Source: Pseudomonadota bacterium (GTDB lineage Bacteria; Pseudomonadota; Gammaproteobacteria; Competibacterales; Competibacteraceae). From it: a DNA stretch of 64,000 nucleotides. The notes under the pieces are model-generated. The model had not been told where the DNA came from. It ran no database searches and saw only the letters and a program-made list of their open reading frames with translations. The translations under genes and the position numbers were made by a program. Each line of letters begins with the position of its first letter. Within the stretch, counting starts at the first letter, position 1. The stretch is taken from the NCBI GenBank assembly GCA_022709365.1, contig JAKLIY010000004.1, positions 62,001 through 126,000 of the forward strand. Reading direction: 5' to 3'. Below are positions 8,537 through 16,887 of the stretch, piece by piece.

Positions 8537-9520
8537 ATGGGCACATTGTATCTGGATCGGCGCAATCTCAATTTGCGGCTGGATGGCAAGCGGCTGGTGA
8601 TTGAGGAACTGGACGCCCGACCGCGCGGGGTGCCGCTGGCGCTGCTGGAGCGGGTGGTGATGCAGGGCCAGGTGCAGTTCGATAGCGGGGTGCTGGCGGC
8701 ATTGGCGGAGCAGGGAACTTCAATCGTGTGTTTGAGCGCCCGCCACAGTCGGCGCACGGCGCTGGTGCTGGGTCCGGGACATGGCGATGCCCGCCGGCGA
8801 CTGGCGCAGTATCAACTGACGTTCGATACCGAGGCGCGGCTGGCGCTGGCCCGTGGCTTGATCGCGGGCAAGTTGCGGGCGCAGATTCGGTTTCTGGAAG
8901 CCGCGCAGGCGCAGCGGCCCGATGTGCGCAAGCCGTTGCATGATGGGCTGGCGACCGTGCGGGGGTTGTTGCCGTCGCTGGCCGTGGCGGCGGATCGGGA
9001 TGCGGTGTTGGGCCTGGAGGGGGTCGGGGCAGCGGCGTATTACGCGGCGTTGACGGCGTTGTTTCCGCCGTCGGTGAACTTTACCGGGCGCAATCGCCGC
9101 CCGCCGCGCGATCCGGTCAATGTCTGCCTGTCGCTCGGCTATACCCTGCTGCACTTTGAGGCGGTGCGGGCGGTCTATGGGGCGGGTTTAGACCCGCTGT
9201 TGGGTTTTTTCCATGAGCCGGTCTATGGCCGTGAGTCGCTGGCCTGCGATTTGATTGAGCCGTTGCGGCCCCGGCTGGATGGCTGGGTGTGGGCGCTGTT
9301 CCGCGAGCGACGGTTACAGGCGGCGGATTTCGTCCTCGACAAAGGCGCTTGTCTGTTGGCCAAGGTGGGCCGGCAGGTCTTTTATGCGGGTTATGAAACT
9401 TGGGTTCCGCCGGCGCGACGGTATTTGCGGCGGGAGAGTTATCGGTTGGCGAACTGGTTGAATGGGCGGGTCGACCCCCTCTCTCCCTTGGCAGGGGGCG
9501 AGGGAGCAGAGAATCACTGA
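8537..9520 (+). CDS. cas1: Cas1 integrase (catalytically intact copy)
   Basis: Cas1 is the metal-dependent integrase that inserts new spacers at the leader end. The 327-residue protein has the beta-rich N-terminal domain (LYLDRRNLNLRLDGKRLVI) and the helical catalytic domain. The metal-binding residues are all visible: E161 in VLGLEGVGAAAYY, H226 in GFFHEPVYGRESLACDL and D238 in the same motif. The final stretch DPLSPLAGGEGAENH is not Cas1-like. It is the translation of a CCCTCTCCC-type palindrome at 9477-9506, so the authentic C-terminus has been overwritten. The gene lies 83 bp after cas2. Confidence 0.93.
   Translation: MGTLYLDRRNLNLRLDGKRLVIEELDARPRGVPLALLERVVMQGQVQFDSGVLAALAEQGTSIVCLSARHSRRTALVLGPGHGDARRRLAQYQLTFDTEARLALARGLIAGKLRAQIRFLEAAQAQRPDVRKPLHDGLATVRGLLPSLAVAADRDAVLGLEGVGAAAYYAALTALFPPSVNFTGRNRRPPRDPVNVCLSLGYTLLHFEAVRAVYGAGLDPLLGFFHEPVYGRESLACDLIEPLRPRLDGWVWALFRERRLQAADFVLDKGACLLAKVGRQVFYAGYETWVPPARRYLRRESYRLANWLNGRVDPLSPLAGGEGAENH
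9475..9508. repeat. CCCTCTC-type palindrome inside cas1 3' end
   Basis: CCCCCTCTCTCCCTTGG and the following GGGGGCGAGGG form an imperfect hairpin that is read in frame as PLSPLAGGEG at the end of Cas1. The same kind of palindrome is otherwise intergenic in this window (48783, 51797, 57807). Confidence 0.65.
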
Positions 9521-9540
9521 ACGATAGAGGGAGTAGCGCA

Positions 9541-10377
9541 ATGACGTGGCGTGATCCGAGCTGGATTTTGGACGAAGAGCGAGCCGAAGTGCGCAAGCCG
9601 TTGTACTTGAAAGGTAAAGCGGGGACGCGGGTGGAGGTGGACGGTCCGGCGTTGCGGGTGCGGCAGCCCGAGCGGGCGGTACAGTGGTTTCCGTTGGCGC
9701 GGGTGGCGCGGGTGGTCAGCAGTGGGGCGGTGGCGTGGGATCATCAGGCGTTGCTGGCGTGTGCGGTCGCTGGAGCGCCGGTGGTGTTTCTGAATCGGGA
9801 GGGTTCGGTGCGTGGTTATTTTTTTGGCAGCGACCGGCGTTCACGGGATCGGCATGATTTGCTGTATACGCGGTTGCGGGCGCGGTTGACCCGGCGGGGC
9901 GGGAAGGCGCGTTATGCGGCCTGGCGGGAAGCGGCAACCCGGACGGCGCTGGAGAGGGTGCGCCCGCAGTTGCCACGGGCGTTGACGCGAGCGGTAGCGG
10001 CGGATCTACCCGAGGCGCTGGCGCTGGCACGGCAACGCTATTTGGGAACGGCGGCGGCAGGATTGCTTGAGGAGCGGTTGCAGGGTTTGTTGTGTGGGTT
10101 GAGCGCGGAGGTGTTCGGGGAGGCAGGGCTGGATGCGCGGCGCTGGAGTTGTCTGGAGTTTGGTCTGGATTTGGTCGGTGATCTGGCGGAATTGTTGGGC
10201 TGGAGTCTGGCGGTCCCGGTGCTGGCGGCGCTGGAAGCCCGGTTTCTTGACCCGGCGAGAGGGTTGGATTTGACGCAGGAGGGGGTGGTGATCCGGTTGT
10301 TTGAGCAACAGGCGGAGGCTTTGCGGCGGATGGGTTTGGATTGGCTGCATCAGTTGCGGCAGTGGCTGGAGAGTTGA
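9541..10377 (+). CDS. Cas1-like protein lacking catalytic Glu and His (second Cas1 paralogue)
   Basis: The 278-residue protein shares the Cas1 N-terminal beta domain (KPLYLKGKAGTRVEVDGPALRVRQ, then VARVVSSGAVAWDHQALLACAVAG, VVFLNREGSVRGYF). Its helical part is about 50 residues shorter than in the neighbouring Cas1. Aligned by eye, the Glu motif LGLEGVGAAAYY becomes LGTAAAGLLEERL at 168-180 with no Glu at the metal position, and the GxxHE motif is missing. An Asp remains in FGLDLVGDL (207-215). It is probably non-catalytic and could be a structural partner of active Cas1 or a decaying duplicate. The ATG at 9541 is used; earlier in-frame starts overlap cas1. It ends 3 bases before cas2'. Confidence 0.8.
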   Translation: MTWRDPSWILDEERAEVRKPLYLKGKAGTRVEVDGPALRVRQPERAVQWFPLARVARVVSSGAVAWDHQALLACAVAGAPVVFLNREGSVRGYFFGSDRRSRDRHDLLYTRLRARLTRRGGKARYAAWREAATRTALERVRPQLPRALTRAVAADLPEALALARQRYLGTAAAGLLEERLQGLLCGLSAEVFGEAGLDARRWSCLEFGLDLVGDLAELLGWSLAVPVLAALEARFLDPARGLDLTQEGVVIRLFEQQAEALRRMGLDWLHQLRQWLES

Positions 10378-10380
10378 ATC

Positions 10381-10758
10381 ATGGCGCAAAAACGGCGGCT
10401 CTATTTGATTTGCTACGATATTTCGGAAAACCCGAAGCGGTTGACGCGAGTGGCGCGGTATTTGGGAAAGTTTGCGTTCCGGGTACAGTATTCGGTGTTC
10501 ATCGGGGCGTTTTTTGAGCATTCGCTGGAAGGGGTACTGCGGGGTTTGGAGGACATTATCGATCCGCACAAGGATGATGTGCGTTGTTATCCGCTGCCGG
10601 AGCAGGTCGATGATGTGGTGCTGTTGGGGAAGCAGATTTTTCCCGAAGATATTTTGTTGATTCAGAATGGTCGTAACATCTTGCGGCTCGGCGAGCGGGC
10701 GCCACAAATGGCGCCGGAAGAAGATTTGTCGTCACAGGAGAGCCTGTTTTTGACCTGA
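10381..10758 (+). CDS. cas2: Cas2 (second copy, with C-terminal tail)
   Basis: The 125-residue Cas2 has RRLYLICYDISENPKRL with the conserved Asp, VQYSVFIGAFF and DDVRCYPLP. It is longer than the first Cas2 because of a roughly 35-residue polar tail (RLGERAPQMAPEEDLSSQE). It starts 3 bases after the degenerate Cas1 stop, so the two are translationally coupled, suggesting a matched Cas1'-Cas2' pair. Confidence 0.92.
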   Translation: MAQKRRLYLICYDISENPKRLTRVARYLGKFAFRVQYSVFIGAFFEHSLEGVLRGLEDIIDPHKDDVRCYPLPEQVDDVVLLGKQIFPEDILLIQNGRNILRLGERAPQMAPEEDLSSQESLFLT

Positions 10759-10814
10759 AGGTTTGCTGTGCGAGCAGGCGTATACTGTGAGCATCGCGCC
10801 TGCTGGAGAGGATC

Positions 10815-11456
10815 ATGGCCACGACTTATGAAGATATCTTGAACCTGTTTCGAGAAACTGACCGGAAGTTTCAGGAAAGCTGGGCGAAAGTTCAGGAAAG
10901 CTGGACGAAAATTCAGGAAAACTGGGAGAAATCTGACCAGCGGTTTCAGGAAACCGAGCGGTTGCTTAAAGAACAGTCGCAGGAAACCGAGCGCAAGTTT
11001 CAGGCGACTGACCGGAAACTTAACCAACTGGAACGGCTGTTCACCAGTCAATGGGGAAAATTGATGGAATCGCTGGTCGAGGGCGATTTGGTCGAACTGC
11101 TGACGCAACGCGGCATCCCGATTGCGGACACGACCACCCGGCTGAAGGGCAAACGAGCGGATGGCGGCAATTATGAATTCGATATCATTGCCCATAATGG
11201 TGAGGTCATCGTGGTCGTTGAGGTCAAGACCACCTTAAAGCCGCAGGATGTCGAGGACTTTCTGGATCGCCTCGGCCAGATGAAGCAGTGGATTCCGCGC
11301 TATGCCCAGAACCGGATTTACGGGGCAGTGGCTTGGCTGACGGCGGATGCGGGGACCGAGCGGATGGTGGAAAACCGGGGGCTGTTCAGTATCCGGGCGA
11401 CCGGTCATTCGGCATCCATTCAAAATGCTCCAACCTTCGCCCCACGCGCTTGGTAA
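10815..11456 (+). CDS. Coiled-coil protein with PD-(D/E)XK nuclease-like domain
   Basis: The 213-residue protein begins with a predicted coiled coil (about residues 8-75) built from near-repeats such as FQESWAK, VQESWTK and IQENWEK. The C-terminal domain has a PD-(D/E)XK-type core: D123 in EFDIIAHNGE and E136-x-K138 in VVVEVKTT. That is the fold of many restriction-like nucleases. Proteins of this layout are common, often in several copies, in filamentous and polymer-storing bacteria without CRISPR, so its position between cas2' and the array may be incidental. Function unknown. Confidence 0.7.
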   Translation: MATTYEDILNLFRETDRKFQESWAKVQESWTKIQENWEKSDQRFQETERLLKEQSQETERKFQATDRKLNQLERLFTSQWGKLMESLVEGDLVELLTQRGIPIADTTTRLKGKRADGGNYEFDIIAHNGEVIVVVEVKTTLKPQDVEDFLDRLGQMKQWIPRYAQNRIYGAVAWLTADAGTERMVENRGLFSIRATGHSASIQNAPTFAPRAW

Positions 11457-11655
11457 GTCAGCCGGTTGGCCAAAGAGCCGGCCCCTATTGAGCCAAATTC
11501 TGATATCCTGCCAAATTCATGCTTATAAAGCGCCCTTGTGTTTTTATAAAGCAACTTTGTTGCTGTATGGCAAAAAAGATAACTTTTCAAACAACAAAAT
11601 TTCTGGCAACCCCCTTTCCAAGTGATTGTTTGAAAAGATTTTCCAGCGCTGATGG
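11457..11655 (+). promoter_or_regulatory. Probable CRISPR leader
   Basis: This AT-rich stretch directly precedes the first repeat on the side nearest the adaptation genes. It contains two TTATAAAGC direct repeats (near 11523 and 11544), a small hairpin AGCAAC-TTT-GTTGCT at 11550-11564, and a perfect 12-bp inverted repeat CTTTTCAAACAA / TTGTTTGAAAAG at 11583-11594 and 11626-11637, ending 18 bases before the array. Leader polarity is inferred from AT content, the repeat 3' end ATTAAGAC (like other type III 5' handles) and the different composition of distal spacers. Confidence 0.7.
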
Positions 11656-14600
11656 CTTCAAAACCTAGCCCTGATTAAAAAGGGATTAAGACGATCAAGT
11701 CAAAGGGATTACACCAATACCGCGCTTCAAAACCTAGCCCTGATTAAAAAGGGATTAAGACTCCCGGAAGACGCCAAGCCCGGATACAAAATCGCCTCTT
11801 CAAAACCTAGCCCTGATTAAAAAGGGATTAAGACTAACAAGCGCTTCCGATGCTTTCACTACCGATTGCTTCAAAACCTAGCCCTGATTAAAAAGGGATT
11901 AAGACATCCCAGTATTTCCTAGTAGTGTCATTAGCCTTGCTTCAAAACCTAGCCCTGATTAAAAAGGGATTAAGACTCTAGGCTATAACCAAACGTAATC
12001 AAGAAAAAAGCTTCAAAACCTAGCCCTGATTAAAAAGGGATTAAGACCAATTGATCTTGCAATACCAAGCGCCTTGTCTTCTTCAAAACCTAGCCCTGAT
12101 TAAAAAGGGATTAAGACCGCAAAGATTCATGCGCCTTGTTAGTCCAACTTTCTTCAAAACCTAGCCCTGATTAAAAAGGGATTAAGACGCGATTAGGATT
12201 AATACTTGCAATGTAATGGCTTCAAAACCTAGCCCTGATTAAAAAGGGATTAAGACAGACAGAACAAGCAAACATTTCCGATAACGGCGACCTTCAAAAC
12301 CTAGCCCTGATTAAAAAGGGATTAAGACGGGACAATGTATAATTGAATTGTGCTATCACAACTTCAAAACCTAGCCCTGATTAAAAAGGGATTAAGACCC
12401 CAGTATCAACCCTAATATGAAAAGATTACGTAACTTCAAAACCTAGCCCTGATTAAAAAGGGATTAAGACTGCATGGACTCAAATGCCTTGGCATTCATG
12501 TTCTTCAAAACCTAGCCCTGATTAAAAAGGGATTAAGACCATTCTGCTGCTTGCGATACTTTGCCGGTAACGCTTCAAAACCTAGCCCTGATTAAAAAGG
12601 GATTAAGACGGTTTCAATCGCGTTATTTAAGCTGATTTGAGTACTTCAAAACCTAGCCCTGATTAAAAAGGGATTAAGACTGCCAGCGCCGCAAGCTATC
12701 CAGCTTTTCATATTGCTTCAAAACCTAGCCCTGATTAAAAAGGGATTAAGACTGACTCAAAGCAGCCTTTTCAATCCGATCAGGGTCTTCAAAACCTAGC
12801 CCTGATTAAAAAGGGATTAAGACATTCAAAGGGCGTCGCGCTTTTCCCCTAGTGTTACCTTCAAAACCTAGCCCTGATTAAAAAGGGATTAAGACAACAG
12901 CACGTTTCCAATAACTGCAACGAGTATCACTTCAAAACCTAGCCCTGATTAAAAAGGGATTAAGACTCGCATTGCACACGACATTCAAAGGGCGGCGTGC
13001 CTTCAAAACCTAGCCCTGATTAAAAAGGGATTAAGACAAATTTGTGTAGCCACTTTAATTCCCCATTTGCCCTTCAAAACCTAGCCCTGATTAAAAAGGG
13101 ATTAAGACGCTTTTAGAACGTCAAGCTTCTGTCTAGCAGTTTCCTTCAAAACCTAGCCCTGATTAAAAAGGGATTAAGACATTAGGAATTTAAGCGTTAC
13201 AATTTCAAGACTCTTCAAAACCTAGCCCTGATTAAAAAGGGATTAAGACGTGTTTTAATCAGCGATTCACTACCTTTAACAACTTCAAAACCTAGCCCTG
13301 ATTAAAAAGGGATTAAGACCAATACTGTTACCCATGCTTTTGCTGCTATAACTTCAAAACCTAGCCCTGATTAAAAAGGGATTAAGACGCAACTAGGACC
13401 ATGCATTGAAGCGTTAACGCTTCACTTCAAAACCTAGCCCTGATTAAAAAGGGATTAAGACAAGCAATCCGATAATAAATAAGTTGCGTAACATTCTTCA
13501 AAACCTAGCCCTGATTAAAAAGGGATTAAGACCCTGTTACAGTCCCTAACGTGCTATTCTGACGCGGCTTCAAAACCTAGCCCTGATTAAAAAGGGATTA
13601 AGACTAAGCCTTTCAGACTTAATGTAGACTGGAACCTATCTTCAAAACCTAGCCCTGATTAAAAAGGGATTAAGACCTTATTTGTTTCACATGAAACAAA
13701 TAAACTCTTCTTCAAAACCTAGCCCTGATTAAAAAGGGATTAAGACCTTCCTAAAAAAGCTTCATCGGCGACTAGAAACTCACTTCAAAACCTAGCCCTG
13801 ATTAAAAAGGGATTAAGACTTATAGGTCTTGTTCAGAAGCCCATCCCAGTAATCTTCAAAACCTAGCCCTGATTAAAAAGGGATTAAGACGCTTGTTTGG
13901 TTTTGACAGTGATATATTCATCACCTTCAAAACCTAGCCCTGATTAAAAAGGGATTAAGACAGCCAGTTTTTGTTTCAATTGCCAAGTAAACAAACTTCA
14001 AAACCTAGCCCTGATTAAAAAGGGATTAAGACAAGTTCTTTAACTAAAGTTTCAGTGATCTTAGCCCTTCAAAACCTAGCCCTGATTAAAAAGGGATTAA
14101 GACCAGGGCGCTTTTGGTTACTTCTTACTTGGCGCTTCTTCAAAACCTAGCCCTGATTAAAAAGGGATTAAGACATTGCCATGAGCCACTAAATTAGCGG
14201 CTTGCCGTCCCTTCAAAACCTAGCCCTGATTAAAAAGGGATTAAGACAACTTGACTTCGGGTACATACTGGTCAGCATCTTCAAAACCTAGCCCTGATTA
14301 AAAAGGGATTAAGACTGTGCCCTAGCATACGCTTGTTGTTTGTTTAGCATGGCTTCAAAACCTAGCCCTGATTAAAAAGGGATTAAGACCACACTATCAG
14401 CACTGATATGCCCCTTTCCTCTCCTTCAAAACCTAGCCCTGATTAAAAAGGGATTAAGACAAAAAACCAGCAATAACTATTAAGGTGGTTATGCTTCAAA
14501 ACCTAGCCCTGATTAAAAAGGGATTAAGACGCCTTGAAACCTCCATGCGCGTATAAAAGACTTCAAAACCTAGCCCTGATTAAAAAGGGATTAAGACGCT

Positions 14601-16375
14601 TGCCGTCCTCCAACAGTTCCAAGCGTACTCTTCAAAACCTAGCCCTGATTAAAAAGGGATTAAGACCTTACTGCCTTAACGATCCTTTTAATAGGAGCCT
14701 TGCTTCAAAACCTAGCCCTGATTAAAAAGGGATTAAGACACTGTCAAGTATGCTAGGGTTTGCGCCCTAGCTACTCTTCAAAACCTAGCCCTGATTAAAA
14801 AGGGATTAAGACAATGCAGTAACCCATGCCTTTGCCGCCAACATTCCTCTTCAAAACCTAGCCCTGATTAAAAAGGGATTAAGACAGCAACCCAGTCCCT
14901 CATGTTGTCAACAGCATTAGCTTCAAAACCTAGCCCTGATTAAAAAGGGATTAAGACGCCGCCTTGCCTTTTGTCTTAGCAGGCTTAGTAGTCTTCAAAA
15001 CCTAGCCCTGATTAAAAAGGGATTAAGACTGCGGGCAACGTTTCTAATTCTTTTATCCTTATCTCTTCAAAACCTAGCCCTGATTAAAAAGGGATTAAGA
15101 CAGACATTGTGACTAGTATTAGCAAACTAATCACGCTTCAAAACCTAGCCCTGATTAAAAAGGGATTAAGACCACGGGTTGACGTGCCAATTAGCCAATG
15201 TAACATTCTTCAAAACCTAGCCCTGATTAAAAAGGGATTAAGACGTAGAGTCTTCATGTCAATTCTCCAGTGTTTATCCTTCAAAACCTAGCCCTGATTA
15301 AAAAGGGATTAAGACCCAAGGCTTTATAGGCTTTGACAGCAATATGTCTTCAAAACCTAGCCCTGATTAAAAAGGGATTAAGACTTAACAACTTCTCCCA
15401 ATAGGTTCTGGTAGCATCACTTCAAAACCTAGCCCTGATTAAAAAGGGATTAAGACCTTCATCTTCTACTCCTTGATCTAGCCGCCTTGGCTTCAAAACC
15501 TAGCCCTGATTAAAAAGGGATTAAGACGCTAGCTGCTGACGCAGTTCGCTGATCGTCTCACTTCAAAACCTAGCCCTGATTAAAAAGGGATTAAGACGCG
15601 AAGAATTGCTCATTTCAGGAACTTCAAACCCTTCAAAACCTAGCCCTGATTAAAAAGGGATTAAGACCGGCTGGTGCGTTCTGTAATCCGCCAGCTTTGT
15701 TTCCTTCAAAACCTAGCCCTGATTAAAAAGGGATTAAGACCGCGAGGAGCGCATGGCTAAGCGGCCTGAAGAGGCTTCAAAACCTAGCCCTGATTAAAAA
15801 GGGATTAAGACGCAACCTTATAACCATACTGGCGAACTTCCTTACCTTCAAAACCTAGCCCTGATTAAAAAGGGATTAAGACATTGCGTAGCAACATTTT
15901 CTTATCCTCAATTCTTCAAAACCTAGCCCTGATTAAAAAGGGATTAAGACCCCCGTGACCATACGGACTAAATACCGGCCCCGCTTCAAAACCTAGCCCT
16001 GATTAAAAAGGGATTAAGACCCGATCCCCAGGCTAGGGGTCTGTCGACGCTGGCCCGCTTCAAAACCTAGCCCTGATTAAAAAGGGATTAAGACAGCCAT
16101 CGATCCGGCTGCTGTACACGGTGGGCGCTTCAAAACCTAGCCCTGATTAAAAAGGGATTAAGACAGGGGGACGGGCCGGGTGTTGATCCCGGCCTTGCTT
16201 CAAAACCTAGCCCTGATTAAAAAGGGATTAAGACGCCACGTTGCCTTGATCAATCCCGACTGCATTACTTCAAAACCTAGCCCTGATTAAAAAGGGATTA
16301 AGACGCGCTCAGGGTCACGGGGTCGGCAACGACGGCGGCTTCAAAACCTAGCCCTGATTAAAAAGGGATTAAGAC
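11656..16375 (+). CRISPR. CRISPR array, 67 repeats of 37 bp and 66 spacers
   Basis: The 37-bp repeat runs CTTCAAAACCTAGCC...GGGATTAAGAC and contains the short inverted repeat CCCT/AGGG, so the crRNA precursor can form a small hairpin. By hand count there are 67 copies, all apparently identical including the last, separated by spacers of about 30-37 bp. The final eight nucleotides, ATTAAGAC, would be the crRNA 5' handle after Cas6 cleavage. Repeat conservation to the end and the intact cas set suggest an active array. Most spacers are AT-rich; those at the distal end (15951-16338) are markedly GC-richer. Confidence 0.98.
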
Positions 16376-16415
16376 CTTGAATAGTCAGAGTGCGATAAAA
16401 GATTAAAAATCTGTT

Positions 16416-16464
16416 TAGCCCCAAAGGGGCGAGCTAATTTTAGCCCAGGGCATCGCCCTGGGTG
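16416..16464. repeat. REP-like hairpin pair after the array
   Basis: AGCCCCAAAGGGGCG and TAGCCCAGGGCATCGCCCTGGG are the same two palindromes found in the element at 7926-8052 and in the 65-bp tandem units downstream. They begin 41 bases beyond the last CRISPR repeat. Confidence 0.7.
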
Positions 16465-16621
16465 TTTGATGTTTGATATGTTGTTTTAAATGTTCTTGCG
16501 GATATGGGCTTGCGGATATGGGCCACACAATTCCCCGATACACCTTTTGGGAAACGCTCTGCCCCGATATGCCCTTTGGGAAACGCCCTGCCCGGATGTA
16601 AAGGGATATGGATATTTAAGA
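16465..16621. repeat. Short imperfect tandem repeats
   Basis: CTTGCGGATATGGG occurs twice in tandem near 16495-16522. A 29-bp unit beginning CCCCGATA and containing TTTGGGAAACG is repeated at 16533-16561 and 16562-16590, with a partial third copy. There is no coding sequence here; a short open frame across it is only a translation of the repeats. Confidence 0.6.
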
Positions 16622-16867
16622 ACGCCCGGGGCGTTGCCCTGGGCTAAAATTGGCTCGTCCCTTCAGGGCTAATGGATCAAATGGGGACGCCCGGGGCGTT
16701 GCCCTGGGCTAAAATTAGCTCGCCCCTTTGGGGCTAATGGATCAAATGGGGACGCCCGGGGCGTTGCCCTGGGCTAAAATTAGCTCGCCCCTTTGGGGCT
16801 AATGGATCAAATGGGGGTGCCCGGGGCGTTGCCCTAGGCTAAAATTAGCTCGCCCCTTTGGGGCTAA
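16622..16867. repeat. Four tandem 65-bp REP-like units
   Basis: Units start at 16622, 16687, 16752 and 16817, an exact 65-bp period. Each holds two hairpins, GCCCGGGGC/GCCCTGGGC-type and GCCCCTTTGGGGC-type, joined by CTAAAATTAGCTC and followed by TAATGGATCAAAT. Divergence is low, so the expansion is recent. The last unit ends just before the transposase gene, the expected arrangement for REP sequences and their RAYT. Confidence 0.85.
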
Positions 16868-16887
16868 TCGAAAGAAGATCACCAACA

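Noticed and set aside
10770..10810. Hairpin AGCAGGCG/CGCCTGCT as a promoter or terminator before the coiled-coil gene
   Set aside because: A TATACT sequence lies in the loop but no -35 is correctly spaced and no U-run follows, so neither assignment can be supported.
14534..14725. Open frame of 63 codons within the array
   Set aside because: It is a translation of CRISPR repeats and spacers (repeated NLALIKKGL peptide), not a gene. The same holds for 15109-15291.
14318..14775. CCCTAGCATAC shared in opposite orientation by two spacers
   Set aside because: An 11-base match among 66 spacers could be chance, and there is no wobble-position pattern to support homology.
15174..15278. Similarity between adjacent spacers 15174-15208 and 15245-15278
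   Set aside because: They share CAATT..CCA.TGT and a possible I-x-Q-C peptide, but identity is too low and too short to claim a common origin.
16490..16672. 60-codon open frame upstream of the transposase
   Set aside because: It covers short tandem repeats and REP-like palindromes only, with no ribosome-binding site and no protein-like composition.
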